NCBI GenBank assembly: GCA_022225965.2
Contig: JAKJXP020000031.1
Location: 310,001 to 374,000 of the forward strand
Origin: Diatrype stigma
Taxonomy: Eukaryota > Ascomycota > Sordariomycetes > Xylariales > Diatrypaceae
Direction: 5' to 3'
DNA length: 64,000 bases
Positions 10,917 through 22,223 of this stretch are shown here, piece by piece. Within the stretch, counting starts at the first letter, position 1, and each line of letters opens with the position of its first letter. The notes below the pieces were generated by a model. That model was given only the letters and a program-made list of their open reading frames with translations. It was not told the DNA's origin and did not search any database. The position numbers were made by a program, and so were the translations under genes.

Positions 10917-13288
10917 AATGGGCGGATTGTGTTATTCATATAGAGCCTCGAAGAAGAATTCGCTTTGATCGCTGGATTATTGTGCGTGCGCAAAGGATCT
11001 TTTCAGGACAATAAATCAGTTTGTGGTTAATGGCCATAACAATTGAAGGGCACAAAGGAACCGGAAATGACTTATCAACTAGGCCTTTGTTACCCTTATC
11101 CCATATTTAGTCTCAGCGTTAGGTTGAGACATACAAAGAGACGCAGTTATTGAGGTCGGTCTCCTCAATCAAATTAGAAACCAGGTGTCTGAGGTCTTGG
11201 ATTTGGTCACATCACAGGAGAAAACATCATAGGATAACACTCCAAAGAAAGTCTCATTGATAGGACTTAGTCTAAACATTACAGCTGAATTACTGCAGGC
11301 TATGGTATCCAATGTCGAATCCAACGATTCTTAGGTCCTTGATGTATTCTATAAGGGAACCAAGTAATTAGGGGACTTTCAGTTCAGTATCTTCAACACC
11401 AACACATTAAAGAAATGCGGCAGATATTTTTGCCCAGAATTGTTGGTGGTTTCCGCTTGGAAATTTCTCATGGTGTATAATACACCGTGTATATAAGTAG
11501 CCAACATGGCCCCTTGTGTCAAGAGAGCATTGCTTCGAGTTGCAGGTTCTCGTACGTACGGACTTGTTTCACCATGAGTATCTACGGCTACACGCGGTAA
11601 CGACTTAACCAACATATAAAACTGACACGGTCCCAGTGGTTCGCATTATCATCTCACGCAACAAATCAAACATATTGAATTTGAAGGTGCCATCAAAAGC
11701 TACGATCCAATAGCGCAATAGCTAGTCATAACAGCAGCGTACAAAGGGGGCATATAAACCCCAAACTTTGCCTCCTGATGACCGCAGGGCAGTGATGCAA
11801 CTAGCCTGGGCCAGAGGGCACAAGTTGCATTCCCGACTAGGAAATCCTACAAGAGCCAAGTTCAAGAATAGCCTTATCTAGCTAGCCGAGCTCCGAACGA
11901 GAAGCAGGTCCAACCAAATACAACACGCCCCGTCCTATATGGGTAAGGAAGGGGCCGGGGCATGTCATGTCAGCCTTAGCTGCGGCACGGCGCAAGCCAG
12001 TCAGCCAGCTAAGCTGCCCGGCTGGCCAGCACCATCGCTGCCGTAGTCGCCGACGAGTGGATGGGATTCATCGATACCAATAGAGCGCTAGTCGTTGGCT
12101 GGCTGATCCGGTACGGGCTCTCACTTCAACGTTCTACGAATGATGTGTTAGAATCCGCTCTTATAGTCCTCAGTAACATCTAAAAATGAGTGCGAGGTAC
12201 TTGGTGTATTATATACATCGGAAGGGTGTCGTACAGGCAGACAAGCGGGCATTTGGCGGCGCGGGATTGGCTTCCGGAATGTGGTAGTTGTTATAAACCC
12301 AGCGGAATATACATAACTACCTAGCTATTCACTATGACTACAATCCTATAATAGGTTGAAGTAATCACGTAATTATGGAAAAGCCCAAGGGGATTCTCCA
12401 TCGAATGCCAAAAGAAGCAGAAAGAATTGTATAATAATAAGCTAAGAACTAAACAAATGAGTAAATGATGTTCAAGTTACGTGCGTAAACATATAGACGC
12501 ATCTCCTCCAATACTGGTCCACCGATACCAATATCCAATCTTTTGTGGAAGGCAGGGGAAGGAGAAGGGGGGGGGGGGGAGAGGATGACCTCTACTATCT
12601 GACTACCTAGAGACTTCGCCGCTCGCCAGCATAATAACTCCGACCAGATTCGGCACATCATAGCCGTGAGAGAGATAAGATGCAGATATCTACTAGCCGT
12701 TGTTGTCTGTCTGTGTGTCCAATGACGCTGGGCTCCCCGGCCTGCCCGGGGGGCAGGACAAAACCATGCTAGTGAAGTGCGTATATACATAAACTTGCCG
12801 CGGACCGGTCGATCATAGAGATCATCCCTCCGGAATCCCGACCCTTATGTTATCCCCCCCGGCCTGCGAGCTAGGTATGGATGTTAAACCAGTGGATATC
12901 TGTTAGCAACTAGTAATAGTAAGTACTTAGTTGATACGTGCGTGTATGCAGACCGCCTATTTATGCTAGCTCCACCGCTTCAGTCTTTGTCTGTAGGCGC
13001 AGTACCGGTAGTCACGACCATCGGATCGGTCTTCCTCTATACATGTGTGTGAACTATAGACAACCCGGACTTAACTATAGCTATTAAGGAGCCAGTGTTT
13101 CTAGTTTATCTCAAGTAAGCTTTCGCGGGTCGATCCTATAGGCTGGGCTGGGCACATATGCATGTACGAATGGGTGCACGGACGCAGTACGCAAGTACTT
13201 TCGTTCGTTCGTTCGCTCGCTCGTACTCTCGCACGCACGCACGCGCGCGCAAGCATGTGATTATACGCGAGAAAAGCGCCTGTCGTCT
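10917..13288. other. Gene-poor intergenic stretch (about 2.4 kb)
   Basis: No frame here has convincing codon structure or family resemblance. Visible items are a G-run near 12,568-12,579, GC-rich patches around 12,730-12,760 and 12,855, and mixed TCGT/TCGC/CACG/CGCG microsatellite DNA at 13,201-13,252 just beyond the 3' end of the carbonic anhydrase gene. Confidence 0.55.
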
Positions 13289-15082
13289 TCAGAAGGCCTG
13301 CATGCCGACAGGCCCGTCTCCCCTGAAGACGAGCTGGGCGTGGTGGCCCCTGACGACGCCGCGACCAGAACCACCACCGCCGCCGCCACCAACGCCCTCG
13401 GCAGCTTTGGCACCATTAGTAGCGCCCTTGCCGGTGATAGTGGTGCCGAACCCGAGGTCGCGGATGCGCCCGGAGCCGATGTCAAAGAAGGTGCCGTGGA
13501 CCTGGAGGCCGCGCTGCTCGATGGCGTCGCAGACGACGGGGTTGGCCATGAGGACGGCGACGCCAGCCTGGACGTTGAGCTCGGCAAGGCGGAGGGCGCG
13601 CCTCTCGTTACACTCGGCGTCGTTGCAGTCATCGTCCTCGTTTACATATTCATCCAGGCCCGCGAGCGCGAAGGAATCAAGCTCCTCCGCGTGTGCGGCG
13701 CGAAGGGCCTTGAGGGGCGCAAGCCAGGTGTCGAGGACGCCACCTACGCGGGCGTCAGAGAGGGAGGCGAGGGCGCCGCCGCAGCCCGAGTGCCCGCACA
13801 GCACTACGTGCTTGACCTTCAGGTGCGCGACGGCGTATTCCACCACAGCCGCCGTGTTGATATCGGTCGGCGACACGATATTGGCGATGTTGCGGTGTAC
13901 GAATACGTCGCCTGGCTGCAGGCCTAGGATCGTTGTCTCGGGGCAGCGCGAGTCCGAGCAGCCGAGCCAAACTGGTTGTATGTTAGTCATTTGTCAAGTA
14001 AATGGAATGAGAGACGCTCTTCATATTTTGGAAAATGAAAATGAAACATCAAAGAATAATGAAAGAACATCGTGGCTTATGTAATCAACCGAAACTGTGT
14101 GACGTCGCATTGTGTTGCATTGCGTTGCATTGCGTTGCGTTACGCCTTGTCCCGCCTCAACAAATACTCAACACCAAATAATTATCACGACCAAGTTGTA
14201 GTAAGCAGTTTCTTGGCGGCACACAGCTTAGCGGAAATAGGCCCTCGTATCGCCGAAAATGCCAAGCCATGCGTGCGCCTTATCCTAACCCATGCGTTTT
14301 GTGTTGAGACGCTGCCAAGGACTTGCGGTGGATTCGCCAGCAGATCAAACGGGACAAGCATAGGCAGTTATGCGATAAGAAATTGGAAAAGACAAAACAA
14401 GCAGACAAAAGCAAATAGGAGACGGAAGAGAGACGGAACCGGAACATACGTATGTCAGGGGACTGCCCCGAGGCGAGTCGGGAGAAGAACTCCGGGTTCT
14501 GGTGGCCCTTATAGCCAGCCCATGCCGAGTTGGACGAGAGCGCGTACGCGAAGGGATCCTCTGTAATGGTTGCGACGATACGTCCATCATGTAAGCAGTT
14601 GAACCTATTGATACCCCTATTATTATGGATAGGTATACATTCGTTGTAGGATGTAGCCAGATGAACAGCCGAAAGGAAACAAAACAGAACAAGATAAAAC
14701 AAGATGTTGGAGTAAGGGAGCGAGATAGATCTATCTCCGATTGCAGATTGGAGATTGGAGATGGAAGATGGGAGATGGGAGATGGGGGAGATCTAAGATA
14801 GGCGTCGTATCTCATTAATCTCGTTACCAATCTCGCTGAATCTCAGTAAGATAGGCTCCACTATCTCTGGGCGCTCTGGCTTGTGATGGATGAATTTGGG
14901 AATTTGAGGGTCTCAAAACGGTCGCTCGCCCGCGTCCGCCTCTCGGTAGTATAGATAGAGTTTAGCGGGGCTGGGCGGGCGGAGTACATAGCAGATAAAT
15001 ACATAGAATATACATAGATATTATCTAAGTAGGTAGTAAGGACTAAAAGGGGAATCAAGGACTTACGACCAGGCGGCGCCAT
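13289..15082 (-). CDS. Beta-class carbonic anhydrase
   Basis: Catalyses reversible CO2 hydration, supplying bicarbonate for anaplerosis and CO2 sensing; related to yeast Nce103. Exons on the minus strand: 15082-15067 (16 nt, MAPPG plus one base), 14560-14450 and 13971-13289, giving 269 residues. The phases join exactly: C|AG at the first junction and C|TT at the second. Zinc ligands are Cys47, His103 and Cys106, with the Asp49-Arg51 dyad in CSDSR. No targeting peptide is evident. The introns are 506 and 478 bp, very long for this organism, and both contain short tandem repeats. The C-terminal tail has a run of glycines after the catalytic core, longer than in yeast. Splice sites are GTAAGT...TTACAG and GTATGT...ACCAG. 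Confidence 0.9.
14107..14142. repeat. Tandem GCATTGCGTT-like repeat in carbonic anhydrase intron 2
   Basis: About three and a half imperfect 10-bp units inside the 478-bp intron 13972-14449. Confidence 0.8.
14745..14790. repeat. Tandem GATTGGA/GATGGGA repeat in carbonic anhydrase intron 1
   Basis: Six or seven imperfect 7-bp purine-rich units inside the 506-bp intron 14561-15066. Confidence 0.8.
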
Positions 15083-17554
15083 CTTTGTTTTGTTTTGTTT
15101 TTGATGTATTCTTTTTCTCTTCTTTCTGAAACTCGATTCAAAACTCGCTGAAAACAGATGCTGTAAGAACAAGACTGACTGGTCTGGGGTCGACGACCGG
15201 CGGGTGGGCGTCTAGTTATATATGACCGACCGCACGACAGATAGGCGAGCGGAGCAGAAGGGGATGGATGATGGATCTTATGTGTAAGCAGGTAAGCACC
15301 GGGAGAGCGCCGCCGAAAGGTCTTGCAGCTCAGCTATATACTGATGCCCCTGTAGCCGCTGGATCCGCTGGCTGGGGGGGTATGGGTATAGAGCAAGGGT
15401 TGCTGTGCGCCTCTCACAGGGAAGGGCGAGGGCGAGGGGGGATGGGGGGAATGGGGGCACGGCTTTCGAACGATCTCCACGAAGGACACGCACGCGCAAG
15501 CAAGTAGCTGCAAGCGATTAGACTACGCAGTAGTCTTTTGTGATGATGAGCGAGAGCGAGCGCCTCTAGGTTGCGCTTCTGCCGACCGACCGAACGCCGA
15601 AGAGGCACAAGAAAATGTCGTGCAAGTAGTTATGCCAGGTGGTGGTAGCCTGAGTGTTGGTACTCAGGGGGTAGGGGCCACAGCAGAGGAGATAGCCCGA
15701 TATAGCAAGTTGATGCGACGCGAATGAATACAGGAGGAACAGCCTGAGGTGTCTTAGGTAGGTATGTATGTAGGTAGCTAACGGAGGAGACTGATGAATA
15801 CCGGTCGACGGCGATGGCACATTAGATGATGGAGAGGAGAGCAAAGAGATGATAGAGATGGAGATATATCTAGCGGTTCGGCTGAGCAGTGGTGAGAATG
15901 ACGGGCGAACGGCACGACCTTGAGGTTGGTGACACACGCACGGTTATAGGGTATACTGCACTTTCTGGCGGACTTCGGGAGGGAGGGACCCATCCGACAA
16001 CTCTGCTCCGCGGGTGCACCTTCTATTTTGAAGGCTTCACGAGATCCCCCTCCCTTTCTACCTAGTTCGGTGGTTTAGACGGGACCCCCAGGACCCCCAG
16101 GACCCCCAGGTCCCCTACCCCCATCTGCCATCTGCCATCTGCTACCTATCCCTCCTCCCCTTGGCGTTTCTGCTCGTGCTCGCCTTGACGTCCCAGGGGA
16201 GGCCCGGTGCTGATGGTAATAGAACATCATAGTGGGCATGATGGAAGGGGGTTTGGGTCTTGGCTTTGCTTGGCATTGATCTGTCAAACCTTGTGTGTTA
16301 TCGCATCGTATATTGGCCTAAAATATGACTAGCTCTTCGGCCTCTGGCAGTTCTGGGCAGGTATCGACGACCGGCATGTTAGCAGCTTAGTCGGGGAACG
16401 AAACGTGTGGGAAAGAACGTGGCGGATTGGAACCAATGCTTGACCGCCCAGCGCCGCACCGCCGCCTTTGCCCCTCCTCAACATAATCTAAGAGGATCTT
16501 GGTAAATCTTAGGAAACGAAGTACGACGTAAGCACGGGACTCAACACTTTGCCAAGACAAGGCCAAGTGAAACTATTTCTATATATCTGGCCGCCTAGCC
16601 TGCCAGAGCCCAATATTGCAATACTCAATAAGTACTCTGCTTCGTAGACGTTTCGTCCCGTTCGGAAGCCCGAGCTAAGCATTCATTACGTAGGGAGGCT
16701 TGTTAGGCTTGGTATTCTTGGTATTCTTGGTGGACTTGGCAGACTTGATACGGCTTGGTAAGACATAGTAGGTAGGTAAGCCATAGTAGGTATGCGCCTC
16801 TGCGCCTCACAATCTTCGTCCCCCACGGCGGCCGCGGACATGATGCATAAGCACGCATAGTAATTTAGAACTTCCGCCAAGCTAGTTACTGATTGCTGGT
16901 TTGATCGTCCTGACACTTGCTTGGGTCGGTGAATCATTGCTATGTATGCTGCTATGCTGCTATGCTGTTATGCACCAATAATGAATTATACTCCATGGTT
17001 GTTGGCGCCGTACCTACATACTACGTACTACGTAGTAGCATGATAGCACCCAGGCTGCCAGGCAGGCACCCTATCTTTGGTGCAGCCGAAATGCCGCAGG
17101 GTGCCGAGTAAACAAGATCCATATCCTAGACAATATCTGGCTACCTGGCTGGTAGATAAATTATCTTACCCCGGACCTGGACCAAGAACCTGGTCTAGGA
17201 ACCTGGTCAGGCGCGCACGTGTTACGCATATGCGACGCTGGAAGCGAGAGAGCGAGCGTTGGTGAGATGAGACTAATTGCATGTGGTATTGTAGGAACAC
17301 GCATTTACGAAGTACACATTTACACATTTACACGTTCGCACATTAGGTCGGGTCGCGACCGGTCTCTTAGAATTGATTGATCATCTTCACATTGCTCGTT
17401 GGTCAAAGCTTGCAAGGGGACAGGAGTAGCTGCAGACTCAAATCCATATGGTTGGTATTCCATTTTATCCCCCCAACGCCGGAACAGTGCAAAGCTAGAT
17501 AACTCCCTTGACCATGACCGTGACCGTGACCGTGACCGTGACTGAATGCATTGC
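15083..17554. other. Intergenic stretch, carbonic anhydrase promoter side
   Basis: About 2.5 kb between the 5' end of the carbonic anhydrase gene and the 3' end of the eL8 gene. The first part should hold the carbonic anhydrase promoter. I see no supported gene. Low-complexity items are a CCCCAGGA triple repeat (about 16,085-16,112), TAGGTA-rich segments near 15,760 and 16,770, ACGTACTACGTAGTA near 17,024-17,038, and the TGACCG array at 17,515. Confidence 0.55.
17515..17542. repeat. TGACCG hexamer array downstream of eL8 gene
   Basis: Four full TGACCG units plus TGAC, immediately beyond the eL8 stop codon (17555 on the minus strand), so probably within its 3' UTR. Confidence 0.9.
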
Positions 17555-18709
17555 TTAGATCTTCTGGGCCGTCTCGATGGCCTTCTTGGTCTTCTCAATG
17601 CGCTTGTTGGCCTTGGCACCCATGATACCACCACCCCATTGCCGTCTGGCGTTCTCGCTGTTGGCCAGGTAACCATCCTTGACAGCGCTGACGAGCTTGG
17701 AAAGCTCGTTCTTGTCCTCGGAGCGGACCTCAGTGACAGCCAGGACAGCGGCGGTCTGTGATGCGTTAGTCATGAACATGAATTGGATGGAATTCGAAGG
17801 GATCAATGCGCACCTTCTTGTGGACAACAGTTCCGAGACGGGCCTTGCCCTTGATGATGGCGTAGGGAACGCCCATCTTTCTGCACAGAGCGGGCAGGAA
17901 GATGACCAGCTCGATAGGGTCAACATCGTTGGGGATGAGGACGAGCGAAGCCTTCTTGTTCTCGATCAGGCCAACAACGTGGTTGAGACCGTACTTGACA
18001 GTGTAGGGCTTCTTGCTGACATCCTCCTTCTTCTTGCCCTCCTTGATGGCGGTGGCCTCCTTGAGCAGACGCTCCTTCTTCTCGGCCTTCGTCTCAGGTC
18101 GGTACTTGTTGAGGAGCTTGAAAGCCTGGGCGGCGGTGTTGCGGTCAAGGACGTGCTGGAACTGGGAGATCGCAGGCGGGACCTTCAGGCGCATGTTGAT
18201 GATCTTGCGCTGGCGCTGGAGGCGGACATACTCGGGCCACTTCACCATGCGGGAGAGGTTGCGACGGGGCTGGATGTCCTGGCCGATACCGAAGTTGCGG
18301 GGGCGCTTCTCGAGGAGAGGGTTCTGAAAGACAGTCAGCATCACGGGAGGGGTTCGGGCGACGGGAGTTAGAATATGATTACTCACCTTAGGAGCCTTCT
18401 TCGCACCCGCCTTGGACGAGCCAAAGGGGGCCGGGGCGGCCTTCTTACCGGACTTGGGAGGCTATCATTGAGGAAGAAGACATCAGTAAATGGTTTTCAT
18501 TAACTGCTTGTCTTGCTTGAACTCTAGAGAGATTGACGGCAGGTGGCATTTCTGCACACGCATGCCATACAAATCTCAAGCCAGATCATCACCTGCGCCC
18601 GAAGACGACAGGCGGAAAAATGGACATCTCAACTGGTGAGAGCCATTGACATATCGATTGATTGATGTGCTAGAGCACGTCCATCTCGGGTATTTCAGGA
18701 GCTTACCAT
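17555..18709 (-). CDS. RPL8: 60S ribosomal protein L8 (eL8, L7Ae family)
   Basis: Large-subunit ribosomal protein. Exons on the minus strand: 18709-18707 (only the ATG), 18461-18387, 18323-17814 and 17755-17555; introns of 245, 63 and 58 bp with normal GT-AG ends. The product is 262 residues, the usual eL8 length. A basic, Lys/Ala/Pro-rich N-terminus precedes the conserved [14 protein letters not shown] block. The L7Ae RNA-binding fold follows ([13 protein letters not shown] and [14 protein letters not shown] segments), then the C-terminal helix. The first intron directly after the start codon is common in fungal ribosomal protein genes. It is divergent from NCS6, with about 0.5 kb between the two start codons. 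The long frames on the opposite strand are shadows of its biased codons. Confidence 0.96.
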
Positions 18710-19216
18710 GGTGATCGTTGGGCGTGAGGTCGATGTTGATGATGACCGTCGTGGATACTGGAGAGGGATGAGGAAAGAAAAACTTTAAAAGTTCACGATG
18801 GCTGATAAAATACAAAGTGAGAAATTGTTGTGGGAAGCTTTGGGCTAGAGGGGACTAGTAGGGTTTGCGGGGCATGGAAAGCGGTAGATTGTCGGAACTT
18901 TCAGATAGTAAAGTAACCGCAGACGGACCAGCTTCGAATGATAACGCCAGCTGCCCCTCCTCGGTGTATGTATCTTCGTACCTTGACAGCTGAAGCCCAG
19001 CATGGGCATCCACTTCGAGATTCGCCCCGCGGAAGATTTCATTGGGAATGGCCGATGAGAGTTGGGACTGGCGTCACTTTCATCAAGACTCCTTATTGAT
19101 ACTGGCTGTAGATTCTTCCTTGTTGATGTAAATTCCTGCTTAGGTATCTACCAGATATTGAAGAATAAGCCAAAATCACGCCAAATTGCTTGCCATTACT
19201 ACCACATTCTCCCAGC
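18710..19216. promoter_or_regulatory. Shared divergent promoter region RPL8 / NCS6
   Basis: 507 bp separate the start codons of the two outward-pointing genes. It must hold both promoters; no third gene is visible and no specific factor site was assigned. Confidence 0.6.
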
Positions 19217-20437
19217 ATGCCTCCAGCCCTTTGCGCAATTTGTAAGACGGAGCGGGCCCTCATCAAGCGGCCTAAGAATCACCAAAAGCTTTGCAAGGGC
19301 TGCTTCATTCGGATATTCGAAGATGAAGTCCACCATACTATAACATCATCCGAGCTATTCTTCCCAGGGGAGAAGGTAGCAATCGGGGCGTCAGGTGGTA
19401 AAGACTCTACGGTCCTTGCATCGGTCATGAAGACTCTCAACGAGAGGCACAACTACGGCTTGGATCTAGTGCTGCTAAGCATAGATGAGGGCATCAAAGG
19501 GTACCGGGATGATTCTCTCGAGACGGTCAAGCGCAATGCGATGCAGTACGACATGGCGTTAAAGATTGTTGGATACGATGAGCTCTATGGGTGGACCATG
19601 GATCAAGTTGTTGAGACTATCGGGAAGAAGGGAAACTGCACGTACTGTGGCGTGTTCCGACGGCAGGCTCTGGATCGAGGCGCCAAGATGCTCGGTATCA
19701 GGCATGTCGTCACAGGCCACAATGCCGACGACGTTGCGGAAACCGTTCTCATGAACCTGCTCCGAGGAGACTTGCCACGACTATCTAGAAGTACCAGCAT
19801 CGTCACCGGAAGTAATGCAAGCGAGGTGAAGCGAAGCAAGCCACTCAAGTACGCCTACGAAAAGGAGATTGTGCTATATGCACACCACAAGAAATTGGAC
19901 TATTTTAGCACCGAATGCATTTACAGTCCCGAAGCCTTCCGCGGCAGCGCGCGGAGCCTGATCAAGAACCTAGAAAAGGTCCGTCCAAGTGCAATATTGG
20001 ATATAGTTCGCAGCGGCGAGGATATGGCCAGACTAGTCCCCGGGGCTGCGCCAGATCCGTGCGGTTGCAAGAGCGGCGCAACGTCTACGCAGACACCTGT
20101 TGAAGAGGACGGTGCTGGGGGTGGTTGTGGCTCGGCAAACGGGCGTACAGCTGGAGGGGAGATGGCTGCGATGGAGAAACAGTTAAGGGAGAATGAAGCT
20201 GCGGAAGCCGAAAACCTCGAGACGGAAGTTACCCTCCCCAAGGCTGCAGGAGAACGTCATGACCGGCCGAAGCAGTTCAACGCCCGGTCCAAGCCTGGGA
20301 CTAACGCCCTTCCAATCATCCCTAAGCAGACACTCGGTACCTGCGAAAAGTGTGGTTATATGTCCAGTCAGAAGCTCTGCCAGGCATGCACACTGCTTGA
20401 GGGCCTGAACAAGAACAGGCCGGAAATCACGATATGA
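19217..20437 (+). CDS. NCS6: Cytoplasmic tRNA 2-thiolation protein 1 (Ncs6/Ctu1)
   Basis: ATP-pyrophosphatase that, with Ncs2/Ctu2 and the Urm1 sulfur carrier, thiolates U34 of tRNA-Lys, -Glu and -Gln. Single exon, 406 residues. I place the start at the ATG 19217 (MPPALCAIC...), because the upstream in-frame codon is TTG. N-terminal zinc cysteines Cys6, Cys9, Cys26 and Cys29 are followed by the PP-loop SGGKDS (59-64), the [10 protein letters not shown] block with a catalytic-type Cys, and [21 protein letters not shown]-terminal CxxC pair (376/379 and 388/391) is typical of Ctu1. A variable Gly/Glu-rich segment lies between about 280 and 345. The full set of expected residues is present, so the gene looks intact. 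Confidence 0.95.
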   Translation: MPPALCAICKTERALIKRPKNHQKLCKGCFIRIFEDEVHHTITSSELFFPGEKVAIGASGGKDSTVLASVMKTLNERHNYGLDLVLLSIDEGIKGYRDDSLETVKRNAMQYDMALKIVGYDELYGWTMDQVVETIGKKGNCTYCGVFRRQALDRGAKMLGIRHVVTGHNADDVAETVLMNLLRGDLPRLSRSTSIVTGSNASEVKRSKPLKYAYEKEIVLYAHHKKLDYFSTECIYSPEAFRGSARSLIKNLEKVRPSAILDIVRSGEDMARLVPGAAPDPCGCKSGATSTQTPVEEDGAGGGCGSANGRTAGGEMAAMEKQLRENEAAEAENLETEVTLPKAAGERHDRPKQFNARSKPGTNALPIIPKQTLGTCEKCGYMSSQKLCQACTLLEGLNKNRPEITI

Positions 20438-20678
20438 ATTTCAGGGACATATAGCATTTGGCGTTACGGTTGGCATGGCAAGGTGGGCATCGCACCTTGC
20501 GCGTAGAGGACCATAGAAACTTGATACCCATATAGACACTGGGAGAGATCGCATGATTGATGATCAATAGCACTTATAATTTGTGAATATGCAGGTCTTT
20601 GTATCGTCGATGGGCCATGGCGTTTTCCCACACTCCTTCTTGTCTCCAAGCTCTTTCGTCTTTGCCATCGTTGCTCTA

Positions 20679-21204
20679 TTATAGAAACCGCTTCTCGACC
20701 TGGATCTAACATCAGCACTCCTGCCCCCATCCGGGCTGAGCTATGTCGTAAACTTACTCTCCAAGGGTTGTTGAGTTCATAGCCCGGTGGCGCTACTGGC
20801 GCATCGTTTTGGCCTCGCAAGCTACCTGTAAGTCGCCGGTCTCGGTCCATCACTAAGCAAAAGTCGCAAGGTTAGTTACTGCACTTCCAGTAGGATTGAA
20901 ACATATCGTTTTGATCGTAGTCGGCGTACTTTGCTAGAAACCAGTTAGCATGGTTCGACATTGCAGACATGCCTAACTATGTGCTTACTCTATCCCATTG
21001 ATCCAGCGACCGTCGTGCTCTCTTGCCGCCGTTCTGCATGTTTTTGAACTTGGACAAGCCAGCGCCAGTGACGCCGAACATCTACCATCCATATCAACAT
21101 GAGTGTTCCGGGGTCGATCGTCAATGATGCGGAGTTGATTTGGAGTAGTGGCTTACGGCAAGGATGATTCCATAAGGAAGGAGGGCTTCGTAAGGGACAC
21201 CCAT
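20679..21204 (-). CDS. NDUFA1: NADH:ubiquinone oxidoreductase NDUFA1-like (MWFE) subunit
   Basis: Small single-membrane-span accessory subunit of respiratory complex I. Exons on the minus strand: 21204-21157, 21081-20989, 20933-20930 (4 nt), 20852-20758 and 20699-20679. They join in phase to 86 residues beginning MGVPYEALLPYGIILA, with a hydrophobic span at about 5-25. The matrix or intermembrane part contains the conserved WDRQMMDRDRRLTG and PPGYELNNPW blocks and ends VEKRFL. Without the 4-nt exon CAAA, joining exon 2 to the ATGGACC exon gives an immediate TGA. With it, the expected Gln-Met-Met is restored. Both flanking introns (55 and 77 bp) have good branch sites (TGCTAAC and AACTAAC). 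Recognition of the family is from memory of fungal homologues. Confidence 0.87.
20930..20933 (-). other. Predicted 4-nt microexon (CAAA)
   Basis: Inferred from phase and conservation. The upstream exon ends at an in-phase Arg codon before GTAAGC, and the downstream exon starts TG ATG GAC after an AG. Only an inserted CAAA, flanked by TTTCTAG and GTACGC, yields Arg-Gln-Met-Met. Confidence 0.75.
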
Positions 21205-22223
21205 TGCGGTTAACAATCAACCTATTGAGCCGTAATGAATTAGCATTCGTAACTCCAGAGAGTTCGCCCTATGGGTGACATCCGACATACAGGTGCTTGA
21301 GCCAATTCGGCAGTGTTGGTTCCAGTCGTTACTCAGTATTTAGGCGTGGCTATCGTGGACTGGCGATGATTGAGGTCAGCGATGATGGCGATGGACTTGA
21401 TTGGTGCCTGCAATATCAGGCTGTAGATCAGAGGGAGAGCTTGGACCAAGTTCCAGGTTGGCAAGACCTCCACTTCTTAGGTGCAAATCAACCTTGAACC
21501 TTCAGCTCTTGCACATTTCCCCATTCCCGTAGCCGTGCATTGGCTGGCCGGCTAGTTTAAGTGGAACATCTATCACACCTTTCCAGCTAGGGCTGCGGGG
21601 GTAGCTGGGAACCAATCAGCCAATCAGGTATGTACCGCAAGGAGCCTTGGAACCTTGGAACTGCGCCTGCATCAATTGGCGGCGACCTCCACGGGGCATC
21701 GACGCACTTACGATAACCACCAACGTAGTAGTGATCGATACCCAGGAACCTTCTGTCGCCACCAACACACACAGTTGAGAACTCCTCAATCCTGGCGCTA
21801 CGCGACGAATTTATCGAGGAACTGGATTCCGGCTTCAGGTTATCAGACTGTTCTGTGTACCGTCGGTAATCTTCGCGTTCAGCGCGTTCAGTAGTAGCTT
21901 GGCAGCTATTACCTACGGGTTTCCTAAGCCAAATGCCGGATGCCTCTACGAAGGCCTTGCCTACCACCAGTAGACATCCGCGATCTCACCATATAGTCCA
22001 GTGCTAGATCCAGAGGGCCTAGTTCGTGACAATCGGAATGCGACACGCCGTTCGATAACCCAAACCGACGCGCAAGTTGGAGGAGCTTACTACCGCCTCC
22101 CCTGGCCTTGCCACGCCACGCTACGCTACGACACCCTGCCTGTACTTGTTACTGTTTCGCACAAATATCACTACCCATCAACCTTTGACATAACCACATT
22201 CTTTACCGACTTTGAGTGATACT
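21205..22223. promoter_or_regulatory. Divergent promoter region of NDUFA1-like and SAS3-like genes
   Basis: About 1.0 kb between two outward-pointing start codons. No supported gene inside. Contains CT-rich and repeated CACGCTACGC-type sequence near 22,110-22,130, upstream of the acetyltransferase. Confidence 0.5.

Noticed and set aside
11379..12790. Short minus-strand frames (78 and 113 residues)
   Set aside because: No domain, signal or codon pattern, and a simple G-run crosses one of them.
17679..18371. 230-residue + frame opposite the eL8 gene
   Set aside because: Leu/Val/Asp-rich shadow frame; the minus strand encodes an unambiguous, correctly spliced ribosomal protein.
19190..19216. 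Nine-codon upstream extension of NCS6 (TTG start)
   Set aside because: Starts with TTG and adds residues not seen in the family; the ATG at 19217 gives the usual N-terminus just before the zinc cysteines.
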